DNA of 64,000 nt, from positions 20,638,003 through 20,702,002 of the forward strand of contig CM067508.1 in assembly GCA_034509495.1 (NCBI GenBank). Reading direction: 5' to 3'. The position numbers and the translations under genes are program-made. Positions 35,944-46,775 of this stretch are shown one piece after another. Under the pieces are notes generated by a model. It had not been told where the DNA came from, searched no databases, and worked only from the letters and a program-made list of their open reading frames with translations. Each line of letters opens with the position of its first letter. The first letter of the stretch is position 1. The DNA comes from Acestrorhynchus altus. Lineage: Eukaryota; Chordata; Actinopteri; Characiformes; Acestrorhynchidae.

Positions 35944-36165
35944 ACATTTCCCTGTCCAAACCTTTGGAACACGTTGCAGGCTTCTAATTCAAAATGAGTG
36001 GATATTTGCAAAACAAACAATAAAGTTTACCCATTTGAACATTAAATATTCTGTCTTTGCAGTGTATTCAACTGAATATAGGTTGAAAAGTATTTGCAAA
36101 TTATTTAATTCTGTTTTTACACAATGTCCCAACTTTGGAATTGGGCTGGTTATATGCAAATAAAC
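35944..36165. mobile_element. Terminal fragment of Tc1-like family D
   Basis: Contains GGAACACGTTGCAGGC, ATTCAAAATGAGTGG, GTGTATTCAACTGAATATAG and ACACAATGTCCCAACTTTGG in the order of the terminal repeat of the element at 61.0-62.15 kb. Only one end is present: either a truncated insertion or the remains of a deletion. Confidence 0.75.
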
Positions 36166-36875
36166 CTTGACTTGATTTAACACTCTATGATCCAGAGGGT
36201 TATAGCATGACTTACCCTGTGCTCTGACCCAAGCTTTCTTAGCTGGGACATGCAAAGAGAAATACTTAATTGCACAAGGACTCTTCTTGGTGTATTATGG
36301 TCTGCTTGGATGCTGGGGAGTTGAACTCCACATTTGCCATATGGAAGAAGGTGGTGTTACCCACTGTACTGCATCAAGTATTGTTCAAAACATTTTGATC
36401 CATGATAGTCTAAAACTACAAAGCCAGTGAAAAGTTATGTTTAATTGGATTTGTTTGCCACTTACCTGAAAAGTGGATGGGGCATAGGGAAGGAAATGAG
36501 GTCAAGGTATGAATTTAAGTCTTAAGAGGTAGGAGGTTAAGATTTAATGTGCATAGAAGCAACTGTGAAAGTCCCCAGTCCCTTTTTAGTCAGTTCTCTT
36601 CAATGGAAGAGAGCAGAGCTCTGCAATCTTTCAGAAGGGATCTCTCTCTCTCCCCCCTGTGATGGCCCTGTCACTAGCAGCCCTCCCCCTTTCCTCCCCT
36701 CTCTTTTGGAGGCTATTAGAGAGGCGGCGCCTCACTCTCTGCCAGCCTCATGTATTACCATTAGACAACATCCTCACTGGGAACTCCAGCACGCTCCTCT
36801 GTGTGCTTGATTAATATTTTAGCAGCCGCAGGGAGGAAATGGCCTTCCTCACTGCTAATCAGTTATGGACTCTCA

Positions 36876-36880
<5 letters not shown>
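36166..36880. other. Unique sequence; possible conserved stretch at 36550-36860
   Basis: 36550-36860 is GC-richer, has CpG (GAGGCGGCGCCTCAC) and includes GATTAATATTTTAGCAGCCG. No exon supported; candidate regulatory element only. Confidence 0.35.

Positions 36881-36928
<48 letters not shown>
36881..36928. repeat. (GT)n microsatellite
   Basis: About 24 units. Confidence 0.98.
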
Positions 36929-36929
<1 letters not shown>

Positions 36930-37689
36930 ATAATCACAGAATGGCTGTGATTGTGGAAATTGAGGTATTGAAAAGAAATTATAATGTTATCTAACTCACC
37001 AAAGCTTTTTTACTGTTTGCGGCATTCACTCATTACCATATATTGGAAGTCAATGTATCTTCTGTTGTTTATGTTGTAACAGAAGGCCAGAAAAGTTGCT
37101 GTTACCTGTGAAGGTTGATCTTTCAAAGCTGCTTTCTTTGTAAAATGCAATAGTGCATGAGTAGTCTTGCTTTACCATGAGATATTGGCCCAGGTGTGAA
37201 ATGCTCATAGAACAGAGTTTTGATCCATTCTGATTTTGATTACATTATCAAAAAAGTTTCTTCACATCCATGACCTATGGATCATGACCTATGAACCTCA
37301 TAAGTCCGTTTCTCATCATCCATGTTAGGAGAGGTGAACTGTGTTCTGGTTAAAGATACTGTTTTCAGCACAGTGTTTCTGATGAGGTGGAACACCAGTG
37401 GCATGCTTCAAAAACATTTTGTTGACAAAACAGTTTGTTCACATTGCTTGTTGTTATGAAATTGTATTAGTTCAATATGAGTTCTTTCTCTTGGACATAG
37501 CTGGTGGTCATTGCTAGGTTACAGGTTAGTAATGCAGACTGACATTTACTGATATGTGTTTGGAGTGACATTACTGTCAAATAAGTGGTATAATCTATCC
37601 AGTGAGCCTCAGCTGATCTTCACTTTGTACATTTTTGAATTTCACTTTGCAGTTGAGCTTGTCAGTGGTGGGTTGTGAGACATGAACAT
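36929..37689. other. Unique sequence, no gene seen
   Basis: Nothing recognised. Confidence 0.5.
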
Positions 37690-38010
37690 CTGCAACTGCA
37701 AATACTCACTACTCATTTAACTCAGTTAATGCCCATTTCTAGGTTTCTTAATTCAGGATGAGAGTAACCTACAGACATGATCTACATATCATGAAAATGA
37801 CTTAGCCTATTGAATTGTGATAGGATGTCTAACATCATGTTAGCAAGTAGTTTTGCTCAGAAACAGCTAAAGCTCACTAATTTCCAAGTGAATTAAATGT
37901 AAATGTGTATGCTTGTTCTGCGTGCAGACCCTGACTGATCAGCATGAGGGGCTGATGACATCACTGACTCCAATATTTGGTTATAAAAGGAAGGAACTGG
38001 GAAGAAAGGG
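37690..38010. repeat. Unnamed dispersed repeat family E, copy 1
   Basis: Shares with 51590-51870, in the same order and strand, TTTCTAGG near the start, a TTGCTCAGAAA-like word, GCRTGCAGAC, ACTGATCAG, and TGACATYACT...AATATTTGGTTAT. Spacing differs by indels. Two diverged copies in one window suggest a dispersed repeat; no coding capacity or ends are visible. Confidence 0.4.
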
Positions 38011-38514
38011 GGGAAAAGGCCTACATTAAGCAATAAAAAATAAATGAGAATGTGCTATCATAAAATAACAGCATGAGTGTCATATTTCGTCATAGCTGTG
38101 GTGTTATTTCACAATAACATATAATACGTGTTCTACTGCTTTTAAACAACAGCGTGGAAAGTAAATGAAGTAAGAATATAAATAAAAGGAGCTGTGAATG
38201 TAACACTTAATGTTTTAAAATTTTATGCGTTTCCATTCGCTAAATTATAGTCCCTTAACTAGAAGCATCTTGTTACAGGTTAGTAACAAACTCTGCTCAC
38301 TTACTGCACAGCCTGCAGCTGCTTCTCCAGCTACTTACACAGACTAACAATATAAATTCCATTTCCCACTTACCATTTTTTCTTTGTCAATTTTTTTTGT
38401 GATTGTGTATTTGTTTCTTTTAATTTTGTTTTAGCTCATTATTGTTTTATTTTGCTCAACTAATGGTTGCATATTGTGTAAAAAAATATGAAGATCTAAA
38501 GATGTTAAAAATGT
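38011..38514. other. AT-rich unique sequence
   Basis: Nothing recognised. A long T run follows at 38515-38538. Confidence 0.5.
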
Positions 38515-38743
38515 TTTTTTTTTTTTTTTTTTTTTTTTGCATTGATCCCATACAATTACAAATTTCACTTCCTTACACATATTTTTGTCCTGACTGCACA
38601 TGTGGAGGCTTTTAAAAGCTCAAAGAACTTACATTTCTTGAAGGAATCAAGCAAACTTTCTTGTCACGAGTGTACAGCTGTGGAAGAAATCATAAAATCA
38701 CAAAAGTTTTAGGTGCAAGTTTTGCTCCTCTGTTGATTATTTA

Positions 38744-38746
38744 TAC

Positions 38747-38834
<88 letters not shown>
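38744..38834. repeat. (TA)n microsatellite, about 40 units
   Basis: TA repeats with two early TACA interruptions. Confidence 0.99.
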
Positions 38835-38838
<4 letters not shown>

Positions 38839-39279
38839 CTTATCTATATAATCTCCCATACAACTTGTTCATACATTAGAAAATGTCTTAAAGTTGTTTT
38901 CTTGTCTTGCTACTAAACACCATCAATTTCATTGTATTTCTGCTTTCCTTCCAATGTGGTCATCCTTATTCTTCATAAAGGCCTACCAAAGCTTCCGTCA
39001 TTGATTCTTTCCCACTCTTGGGAGTCGAGCCATCGCTTTTATAGCCCAGTGTAATGAAAGGTCCTTTTATCACTATTCTCTCCCAGGTCAAAGGGGATCC
39101 ATTGAGACAAATGAGCTACAAATGAGTGATGACCAATGTAGTGCAAACAGAAACACATGCATCACACTCCACTGCTAGGTTTAGCTCTATCATCAGAACC
39201 TGGTTATAAATAGGCTAAGAAGAGATGAAGAAGAGGGTGATTTGCAATGTATATAACTTATCTCTTGCTAGAACAGAGG
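38835..39279. other. Unique sequence; possible conserved stretch at 38970-39140
   Basis: 38970-39140 (for example GGGAGTCGAGCCATCGCTTT) is low in repeats and balanced. Candidate noncoding element only. Confidence 0.35.
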
Positions 39280-40450
39280 ACATTCTATGGACAAATGTTT
39301 TGGATACCTGTTTTGGATACCTTTCACAGTTTCTTCAGAACTCAAAAGTTATTAGTTGATCTTATTTTTGTTGGAGTAACTTTCTCTGCTGTCCAGAGGA
39401 ACTTTCTTCTATAAGAGTGATGGATGTTGGATGATGGCCTCCTTATCTTGTATCCAACTCCTAAACTCGTCCCCAAATTTTGTAAATTTGGAGCATTTTT
39501 ATTTAAATTGTGAAACTCTTTCTGACATTATATCAAAAGGTGAAGAATGGAGACAAGCAATATTCACAACAGTTAGTGTAAATAAACAATTTTTGCTCAG
39601 ACATTATGAAACATCACCTGACCAATCCATACTCCACCTTCAAACACACTGTTTAATAACATGGGTTGTGAAGTCTGATAAGTTTCACTGTTGTTATTTA
39701 CATTTATGAACTTTAAGCTTAAAAAAAGCTGCACCACCAACTGTCCCTTCCAAATTAGCTGATGACATCACAAATGACAGTGATGAAACCATACAATCTG
39801 CTTGCATGATGAAATATCTGTACACAAAGTACAATATTGTGAATGTTCATATTTCTGTACAAACATATTGTGTAAGAGCTGTTCCTGCTCTTATTGTAAA
39901 TGAAAAGAGGTCCTGTAAAGCTTGTCTGATTTATCATTGTATGTTTTGGTGTCCAGATTCTGAAATACTAATGTTTGCAATGAGTAGGTTGAGTACACGC
40001 AGCCCACACACATATGAGCTGTACACAGAGGTGAAAAAAGATGTAACACTTAAGGTATGTTAGACCTGTCAATATACTCATCCCCCAGGTTTGTAAAAAA
40101 AAGTTAAGCAAAAACTGAAGTATATACATGTACAAAATCTTCTGCCAGATATTGAACTCTTTAACTGCATATAGGAATGATAATGCACTCTATAGTCTTT
40201 CACAAAAAGGCATTTTTCCATTCTAATATGTTAATGTAGTACATATTCTGCTGCTAATGGCCTGTGTGAGCCAAAGGTACATCTCATCATCTCATTCTAT
40301 GGTGCAGCAGACTAACAGATTCTAATATATTCTGTATGTAAGAAAGCCCTGTCTGGACAGTAGAGACAGTTACTCCAACAAAAGCAGGATCAATTGTTTT
40401 TTTCTGAAGCAATGAAAGAATAGGTGTCCCAATACTGGTGCCCATAGTGT
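39280..40450. mobile_element. Family A element with ~120-bp inverted ends and atypical interior
   Basis: Left end ACATTCTATGGACAAATG through TTTGTTGGAGTAACTTTCTC and CTGTCCAGAGG. The right end read in reverse complement is ACACTATGGGCACC ... TTTGTTGGAGTAACTGTCTC, CTGTCCAGAC. The inverted ends extend about 120 bases with indels. The left end carries a small internal duplication of TTTTGGATACCT. No TA duplication is clear. The ~920-base interior shows no transposase; it holds a near-open plus-strand frame described separately. Other family A copies show a different middle, so this copy either picked up foreign DNA or is a nested structure. Confidence 0.6.
39431..40063 (+). pseudogene. Unidentified near-open 211-codon frame inside a TIR element
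   Basis: From ATG at 39431 the frame stays open for 92 codons, meets one TGA at 39707, and continues in the same frame for 118 more sense codons to TAG at 40061. It includes an acidic patch KLADDITNDSDETIQS, a KYLYTKYNIVNVHIS segment and a CKACLIYHCMFWC cysteine cluster. It ends with AAG followed by GTATGT, a good splice-donor match at about 40053-40058, which would place the last codons inside an intron. No signal peptide or membrane segment is evident. I do not recognise the protein. It may be a captured exon or gene fragment, an old element ORF, or chance in AT-rich DNA. Confidence 0.3.
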
Positions 40451-41202
40451 CGTATGTCATATATGTTATTTTTTTTTTTTACATTGAGAGGCATTAAACA
40501 TGGCCTGATCAAACACAAAACCATCTTTGTTGCCTGTTCTAAAGTTTAATTTCTAAAGTTGGTTTATGTTTTCAGTTAATCTCAGTGTTCCATCATGTCT
40601 GTTGAACCCAAACAATATTTTTACCTACACACTCTACAGATGTCATACTGGAATGTGTCAATAAATGGAGTGTGGACGTTGGTGTGTTAATAGCAAATGG
40701 TAGATAAGGGGAACTGTGGTGGTCACAATGAAGTCTGTAAGACCCTGAAAACTCTAGTAGAGAATTGCTTGCATACAGGTAAGACGTATGAAAAGCAAAA
40801 TCCCAATATGTTTGTCAAGAAACTGCAGTAAGGGTTATCTGAATCTATAAGGTAGCACACTTTTCCACTGTGCAGTACTGCTTATGCAAACAATAGTCAT
40901 GGAAGAGCCTTGACATAGTTCGCAATTTCCCTCTGGGATTAATAGATTTAAAAGTATTTCTGATCACAGACCTCAAAGTTCTTATGATACTTTATGTAGT
41001 TTGAAATTCATAAACAGTTCATCCAAATAAACAATAATCAAGAAAAGAGGAATCCATTCAGACCTACATAAAGAGATAGAAAACACCCAAGAAACTCGGG
41101 ACATTTATACATTAAACATTAGGGACATAACAGTCACAATCAGGAAAGTTAAAATAAAAAACACAGAAATGCATTTCATGAAAAGAATACCTTGCCAAAT
41201 GT

Positions 41203-41203
<1 letters not shown>
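40451..41203. other. Unique sequence, no gene seen
   Basis: A T run at 40471-40481. Nothing else recognised. Confidence 0.5.
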
Positions 41204-41296
<93 letters not shown>

Positions 41297-41314
41297 GGTG
41301 TGTGTGTGTGTATG
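41204..41314. repeat. (GT)n microsatellite, about 55 units
   Basis: The longest GT tract in the window, with two single-base interruptions near its end. Confidence 0.99.
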
Positions 41315-41958
41315 TGAATGTATCATGCATTGGTGTTGACCGACATTAAGAACCTGTAAATAATGTACTTTTTACATCATAATTCGTCATATTTAAATGT
41401 TGTACAATTGTTATTGATGTTAATTCATTATAAATGACATTGTTAAATATAGAGATTTTTCTAAAAATACAGATGCACAGGCCATACGACTCGATTGCTG
41501 TAATAAAACTCCTTCATAATCTGGCCTTGTCATGATAAATTGATCAGTTTGGGTCTGGCCTCTCTGGATGTGCTCCTTGGTTAAGAAGCTGTTTAAGGAA
41601 GACTTCTCAACCACACCTACCCTGCTCTCTGCAGGTGATCTACCCCAAACTGCCAGCTATTAATCTAAACTTCCATTATTTACCCAGAGTTCATTTACTG
41701 CTGCACAGAGAGGTACCTGGAGGGTCAATTAGTGAGTGTGGACCACACGTCTGGTGGGCTCTCCCCCTGCACACCAGGGGGTCAATTAGGCAGTGTGGAA
41801 GCAGCCCAGCCATCCACTCACACACATGCCCTCTCATGCTGGGCCAGTCATTGGCAGACCTGTACCAGGTGGTGACCAGAGTGAACAAGAGGGGAGGTTT
41901 TGAAAGGCTGGGAGCTGGAGCAAGAGAGGGTGAATGAAAGAGAGACACAAAGAAAAAT

Positions 41959-41962
<4 letters not shown>
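41315..41962. other. Unique sequence, no gene seen
   Basis: The 41500-41840 part is balanced and contains two copies of GGGTCAATTAG (41727 and 41780 regions) about 50 bases apart. Purine-rich from 41880. Confidence 0.4.
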
Positions 41963-42021
<59 letters not shown>

Positions 42022-42116
42022 AAAGAAGAAAAATCATGAGAGAAGATGAAAGAGAAAATCTTGATACACAGAAAAGGACAAAAGGAAAAAATAAAGGAGA
42101 GAGTGTGTTTATGTGA

Positions 42117-42167
<51 letters not shown>

Positions 42168-42272
42168 TACAAGGACAAAGGAACAACTGAGATAAAGAGA
42201 TGATTAAAGAATAGAAAGGAGAGCAATAAAGAAAGAGAAAGGGAGAGAGAGAGGGATAGATAGAGAGAGAGT

Positions 42273-42322
<50 letters not shown>

Positions 42323-42331
42323 GAGAGAGAA
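41963..42331. repeat. Purine tract: (GA)n, (AAAG)n, (GA)n
   Basis: (GA)n at 41963-42020, (AAAG)n at 42115-42166 and imperfect (GA)n at 42241-42331, joined by sequence that is itself strongly purine-biased on the plus strand. Confidence 0.97.
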
Positions 42332-43084
42332 ATGGAAATATCACATTAGATAAAAGCCTGTATTCTGCTTTTTAACATATAAAGTTATGATCAGTTCACA
42401 TGAGTTCTTGATCTCTCCCATTGAACTGGCCATTTGAGTTACTTTAATTACTGCTCAGATACTTTCATTCCTGTTAAGTGAACGGGACAGGAGAATAAGG
42501 AGTGGGCATCACATTGTTATCCAGGACATTATTCACAACAGCGTTGAATAAGAAACTCATCTCTAGCTTCTTTCCTTTTTAATCTTTTGTAAATGTGATT
42601 CACCATTTGGCACATCTGCTTTGCTCTTAAGCAGCGCAGGGTGACAGGAGCCTGCCAGGGAAGGACAGCGCAGCCCCCCAGTCCTCCATTGTGTTGATTA
42701 CAGTAATGATAGATAGAAAGAAGGAGGAGTGAAAAGGTGAGGAGATGAAGAGGATGAGAAAGAAGTACTCGACCTGAAGGGAAGATGCATGGGATCTGCA
42801 GAAATGATTTTGTAACCTTTTCCACCCTGATGAGCACCAACCCATCTTCTGAGTTTTGAATATCAGACTGATAGATCCTTGCTCTTTAAATATCAGGGAT
42901 CTCACACCTGATTGTCTCCCATTGATTAAAAACACTTGACTCACCTTCACCTTCAGATTATCTGCTAATCCTCATGGTTCACATAGTTTTACCACTCACA
43001 ATTTTGAGTTTTACCATAATTTTCTGAAATAATGAAAAGAACAGGTGCATTTGTTCTCTCACTTGTTTTATTTGGTTCTCCATT
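42332..43084. other. Unique sequence; balanced stretch at 42590-42720
   Basis: 42590-42720 has higher GC (GCAGCGCAGGGTGACAGGAG). No exon recognised. Confidence 0.4.
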
Positions 43085-43575
43085 TATACTTGATGCAGAA
43101 ATGTTCTGCAGAAAATTCTAAAGGGTTGACAAGCTTTCAGGCATATTGTAGATTCACTCTTCCCAGCCTGGTGCAGATCTACAATTTTCTTCCTGGTGTC
43201 TTTTGACAGCTCTTTGGTGTTGGCCATGGTAGAGTTTGGTGTCTGACTGTTTGAGGCTGTGGACAGGTGTCTTTTATACAGATAACAAGGTCAAACAGGT
43301 GCCATTAATACAGGTAATGAGTGGAGGACAGAAGAGTTCTTAAAGAGGAAGTAATTGGTCTGTGAGAATCAGAAATCTTGCTTGTTTGTGGGTGGCCAAA
43401 TATTTTTTTTCCACCAAAAATTTACAAATAATCTTTAAAATTCTTTAAAAATCCTACAATGTGATTTCCTGGATTTTTTGTCTCTCATAGTTGAAGTGTA
43501 TCTACGATGAAAATTACATACTCTCTCATCTTTCTAACATAACTTGCACAATCAGTGGTTGACTAAATACCTTTT
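43085..43575 (-). mobile_element. 5' end of a Tc1-like element, same family as 62.3 kb, minus strand
   Basis: The minus strand, read from 43575, has the terminal repeat (TATTTAGTCAACCAC-like, AACTTGCACAA absent one base, TGAGAGACAAAA). It also has the inner repeat with GGTGGAAAAAAAATATTTGG. Then comes the transposase start MANTKELSKDTRKKIVDL and HQAGKSEST from ATG at 43227. Homology fades below about 43140. It matches the element at 62291-63808, whose transposase starts MVKTKELSEDTR. The rest of the element is missing. Confidence 0.8.
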
Positions 43576-43594
43576 TCAATTTTTATTTATTTTT

Positions 43595-43663
43595 TTACAT
43601 TTACTTATATGCAGTTACATTTATGGCATTTGTCTTACCCAGAGTGACTTACAGTTGATTCAC
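43595..43663 (-). repeat. Short LINE family B 3'-tail fragment
   Basis: Contains TTACATTTATGGCATTTG and CCCAGAGTGACTTACAG, the 3' tail of family B in minus orientation. It abuts the end of the Tc1 fragment. Confidence 0.6.
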
Positions 43664-44392
43664 ATTACATTGGTAGGAGAATTAAGAAAGCTGTGCTTCA
43701 GAATGATGGTGGAAACAGGCATAAATAAATAACAGAAATAAAGGGGAAGGGAGCAATTATACTGGAAATAACATTCCAATTAAAGCAGCTCTTATTATTT
43801 ATCTCCTGTAAACATGACTTGGAAGGCCAATAGATGAGCGGAGCAGAACTTCACTTATAATAGTCTAATGAAGAGAGGGGATGGGGGAATGAGAGGAGCA
43901 GAGGACATCCCTGCTGAGTGAAATTTAATGCAACTGATTAGCATAAGAAAAGTAATCTGATAACACAAAACAAGCCAGCTAATTGAGCTATCGTTCATTT
44001 GGATATTCAGATATTCTGATGTTTGAATAACAGAGTACTATGGACTGTGAAATGTAAAATAAAATTAAAGGTATAAATAGTGCTGTAACGGTGATATGAA
44101 AGTGATGAAGGTGATATGTATGGTCACGAATTCCGAGTGTTGTAGGACATCTGTCATGTATCTGTCTTGTCCATCTCTGAGATGGATAATGATAATGACC
44201 TTAAGCACACAATTTGTTCTACTAAAGAACAGTTAAGGAAGGATACATTTGTTTTGAAATGACCAAGTTAAAGTCCAGACTTTGTAGTAGAAGAGCCTTA
44301 AGTAAGCAACTTATGGTTGAAAACCCCATCAAATTAATAGAGTTGAAGCTGTTTTGTATGGAGGAATAGGTTAGTGATATGAATGATTTTTG

Positions 44393-44397
<5 letters not shown>
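43664..44397. other. Unique sequence, no gene seen
   Basis: Nothing recognised. Confidence 0.5.
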
Positions 44398-44445
<48 letters not shown>

Positions 44446-44451
44446 CTCTCC
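44398..44451. repeat. (CT)n microsatellite
   Basis: About 26 units with one G interruption. Confidence 0.98.
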
Positions 44452-44989
44452 CTTTTAACAGGCAGATGTAATTGCACTGTGGTTTTCCAGTGCCAGAGGA
44501 TGGGGCACCTTTTAAGAGGTGGACTGGCTGCCTCTTGTGGTCTTAATGTGGTCTTAATGCTCAGACAGGTAATCTATCTGAAGACAGGAAAGTGTTATTT
44601 TCCGGTTTAGTGGGGAAATTAGAGAGCATGACCAGTGTTGCCTCAGGGTCTGCAGCTATTGTTGTCTGTTCTGTCTGCAGTGATTGGTTTATTTTACCCT
44701 TATTAATATGTCTACTGATGCAGGACCAGATTATTGAGCTCTGAATGGAACTTGCTTGCATGCATATCACATGCTCAATAACCACTCAATAACCTAAACT
44801 TGAACATGTAAAACAATAACACTAGTGATACTAGTTCAAACAATGATTCTAGAAACTTTGCCAACCTTTTAGAAATTATTGGTACAAATTTAATTCAGAA
44901 AGAATTTGATAGAGAAAGTACCCAAATAAAGAAATGACCCGGAAAGATGACTGCATTTATTTTCTAAGCAAATCTTAAATATCTTTGTT
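44452..44989. other. Unique sequence, no gene seen
   Basis: Nothing recognised. Confidence 0.5.
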
Positions 44990-45345
44990 GCAAAATGTGT
45001 GTGATATTATTGAAGACTACAGAAAAAGCTTTATCAAAGGTCATTTGGTTTTAAAAGGATACAAACCCACTGGCGTCCAGCAGTCCACTGTGAGGCAGAT
45101 AATTTACAAATGGAGGTAATGTAACCCTACTTTTACACTCTAAGGAGTTGTTATCCAGCAAAAATTAATGAAAAGGTGAGACAAATAAAATAACAGGAAG
45201 GACCTCAAGGGATCAAGGACCTACAGGCGTCTTGCATTGAGTGAATTCAAATTTCATGAGTCAACCACCAGGCAAACAATGCACTACTACCTGTCTGAAG
45301 TCTGGTTAGAAGGCTTTTGGAAGGATGTTCTGGGAACAGGTGAGC
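44990..45345 (+). pseudogene. Worn Tc1-like transposase fragment
   Basis: The segment KGYKPTGVQQSTVRQIIYKWR (seen around 45050-45116) matches the first helix-turn-helix of Tc1-like transposases (...QSTVRDIIxKWR). Downstream pieces LALSEFKFHESTTRQTMHYYL and GFWKDVLGTGELFV resemble the second DNA-binding region and the start of the catalytic domain (FWxxVLWTDExxV), with the first catalytic Asp lost. Many stops and frameshifts; no TIRs seen. Confidence 0.55.
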
Positions 45346-45414
45346 TTTTTGTATAACATTAAAATTATGTTTAGATTTCAGTCCAGAGAAGACATCATGT
45401 AGAATGTGACAGAT

Positions 45415-45504
45415 GAGCTGCAGTTCAGCTCAAAAGAGACGTTCCAGCAGAACCATTGGGAGATATGTGTGGCAACCCAAGGGGACTACTTTGAAGGAGA
45501 TTAG
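45415..45504 (+). pseudogene. Mariner-like transposase C-terminal scrap
   Basis: Thirty codons to a TAG read ELQFSSKETFQQNHWE then ICVATQGDYFEGD. The ending W--C-----GDYFEGD is the characteristic C-terminus of mariner-type transposases and mariner-derived ORFs. It directly follows a Tc1-like scrap, but the two belong to different families, so this is either a nested insertion or coincidence. Confidence 0.5.
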
Positions 45505-45773
45505 TGTAAGATTGTTGTATTTTTTACTCCTTGTTTTCCATGTTAATAAAGTACTAACAACCTGATACTGTAAAAGCATTTATTATGAGTACTCTATGTA
45601 CATAATGTAATTTCTGTGTAATGGTAACAATGGGCACATTGAAACTGTTGAAATGAATATACACATTGTGTTTAGTGTACTGAGTCATCACCATTGATAT
45701 TTTATAGTCCATTTCCCAAGCACAGTTCTCCTGAGACCCACACTGAGATCAGAGACAGAGCACAAGCAGCAGA

Positions 45774-45778
<5 letters not shown>
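45505..45778. other. Unique sequence
   Basis: Nothing recognised. Confidence 0.5.

Positions 45779-45838
<60 letters not shown>
45779..45838. repeat. (TC)n microsatellite
   Basis: About 29 units. Confidence 0.99.
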
Positions 45839-45841
<3 letters not shown>

Positions 45842-45969
45842 ATCTCTCATAGTCAATGAATCCATGAGTATTTTTTGTTTAGTGAAACTCCCTGAAGGAA
45901 AGGCTGTGTGCACTGAGACTCAAAGGATCTTTGATATCTTAAACAGAGGGCATGGTGCCAGTGTGTTTG

Positions 45970-46027
<58 letters not shown>
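45970..46027. repeat. (GA)n microsatellite
   Basis: About 29 units, complementary in inverted orientation to the (TC)n tract 130 bases upstream. Confidence 0.99.
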
Positions 46028-46032
<5 letters not shown>

Positions 46033-46769
46033 AGACAGCATAATCCGGCAGAGTAACATTGCTCTGAATCAAAGTAAATGAATAAATAATCACAGACAGA
46101 GAAGCCTTCATACTTGTGGTTCTCTCCCGCAGAGGATTCAGTCTTTAAACTGGCAGTGGAGAAGGAGCTGTTTAACTGACCAAACTTTTGGAAATCTCCT
46201 CATCCTCATATTATCATCCACGAACACTGATTGCTCTCACAGCTCTAAACTCAATGAACAGCCAATTGGAAGTAACTAAACTAAACTAAACTGGTGTAAC
46301 TTCACTCTGATTAGTAACAGCAGATGCTGTAGAAATGATAAAAGCAGCAGTATCTATTGATTTTAGAACATTTCAGTTCAGCACAGAAAAATGAAACCAA
46401 TCCAACATAATCTGCACAGATAAGAACCATTGAAAAAATTAACCCACATACACATACGCAGTCTAAGATAATAAAAGTCAATAAAGGACTGATTTGATAT
46501 TTTGGTCCAAAAGAAAAACTCACAAACAAAGAAAGAGATCCTAAAGCCTCAGATCACTTACAGCTGACATGATGTACACTTGTTACTTGCTAGCTCTCAC
46601 TGCTGACTACTCTTACTTGTAATAACTTCTGATACTCTATATACAATCTTCAATTTATCTATCTTGCTCTGTTTCTATCTTTGTCCTAATCTGTCAAAAA
46701 CTTTAACTTTTCTCAAACTTTACTTTAATCTTTGTAACCACTCTGTATTTTCTGTTCTTATTTTACAAC
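46028..46769. other. Unique sequence, no gene seen
   Basis: Nothing recognised before the LINE. Confidence 0.5.
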
Positions 46770-46775
46770 AGACAG

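Noticed and set aside
41834..42226. 130-codon frame rich in Ser/Leu
   Set aside because: It is a translation of the (GA)n and (AAAG)n purine tracts.
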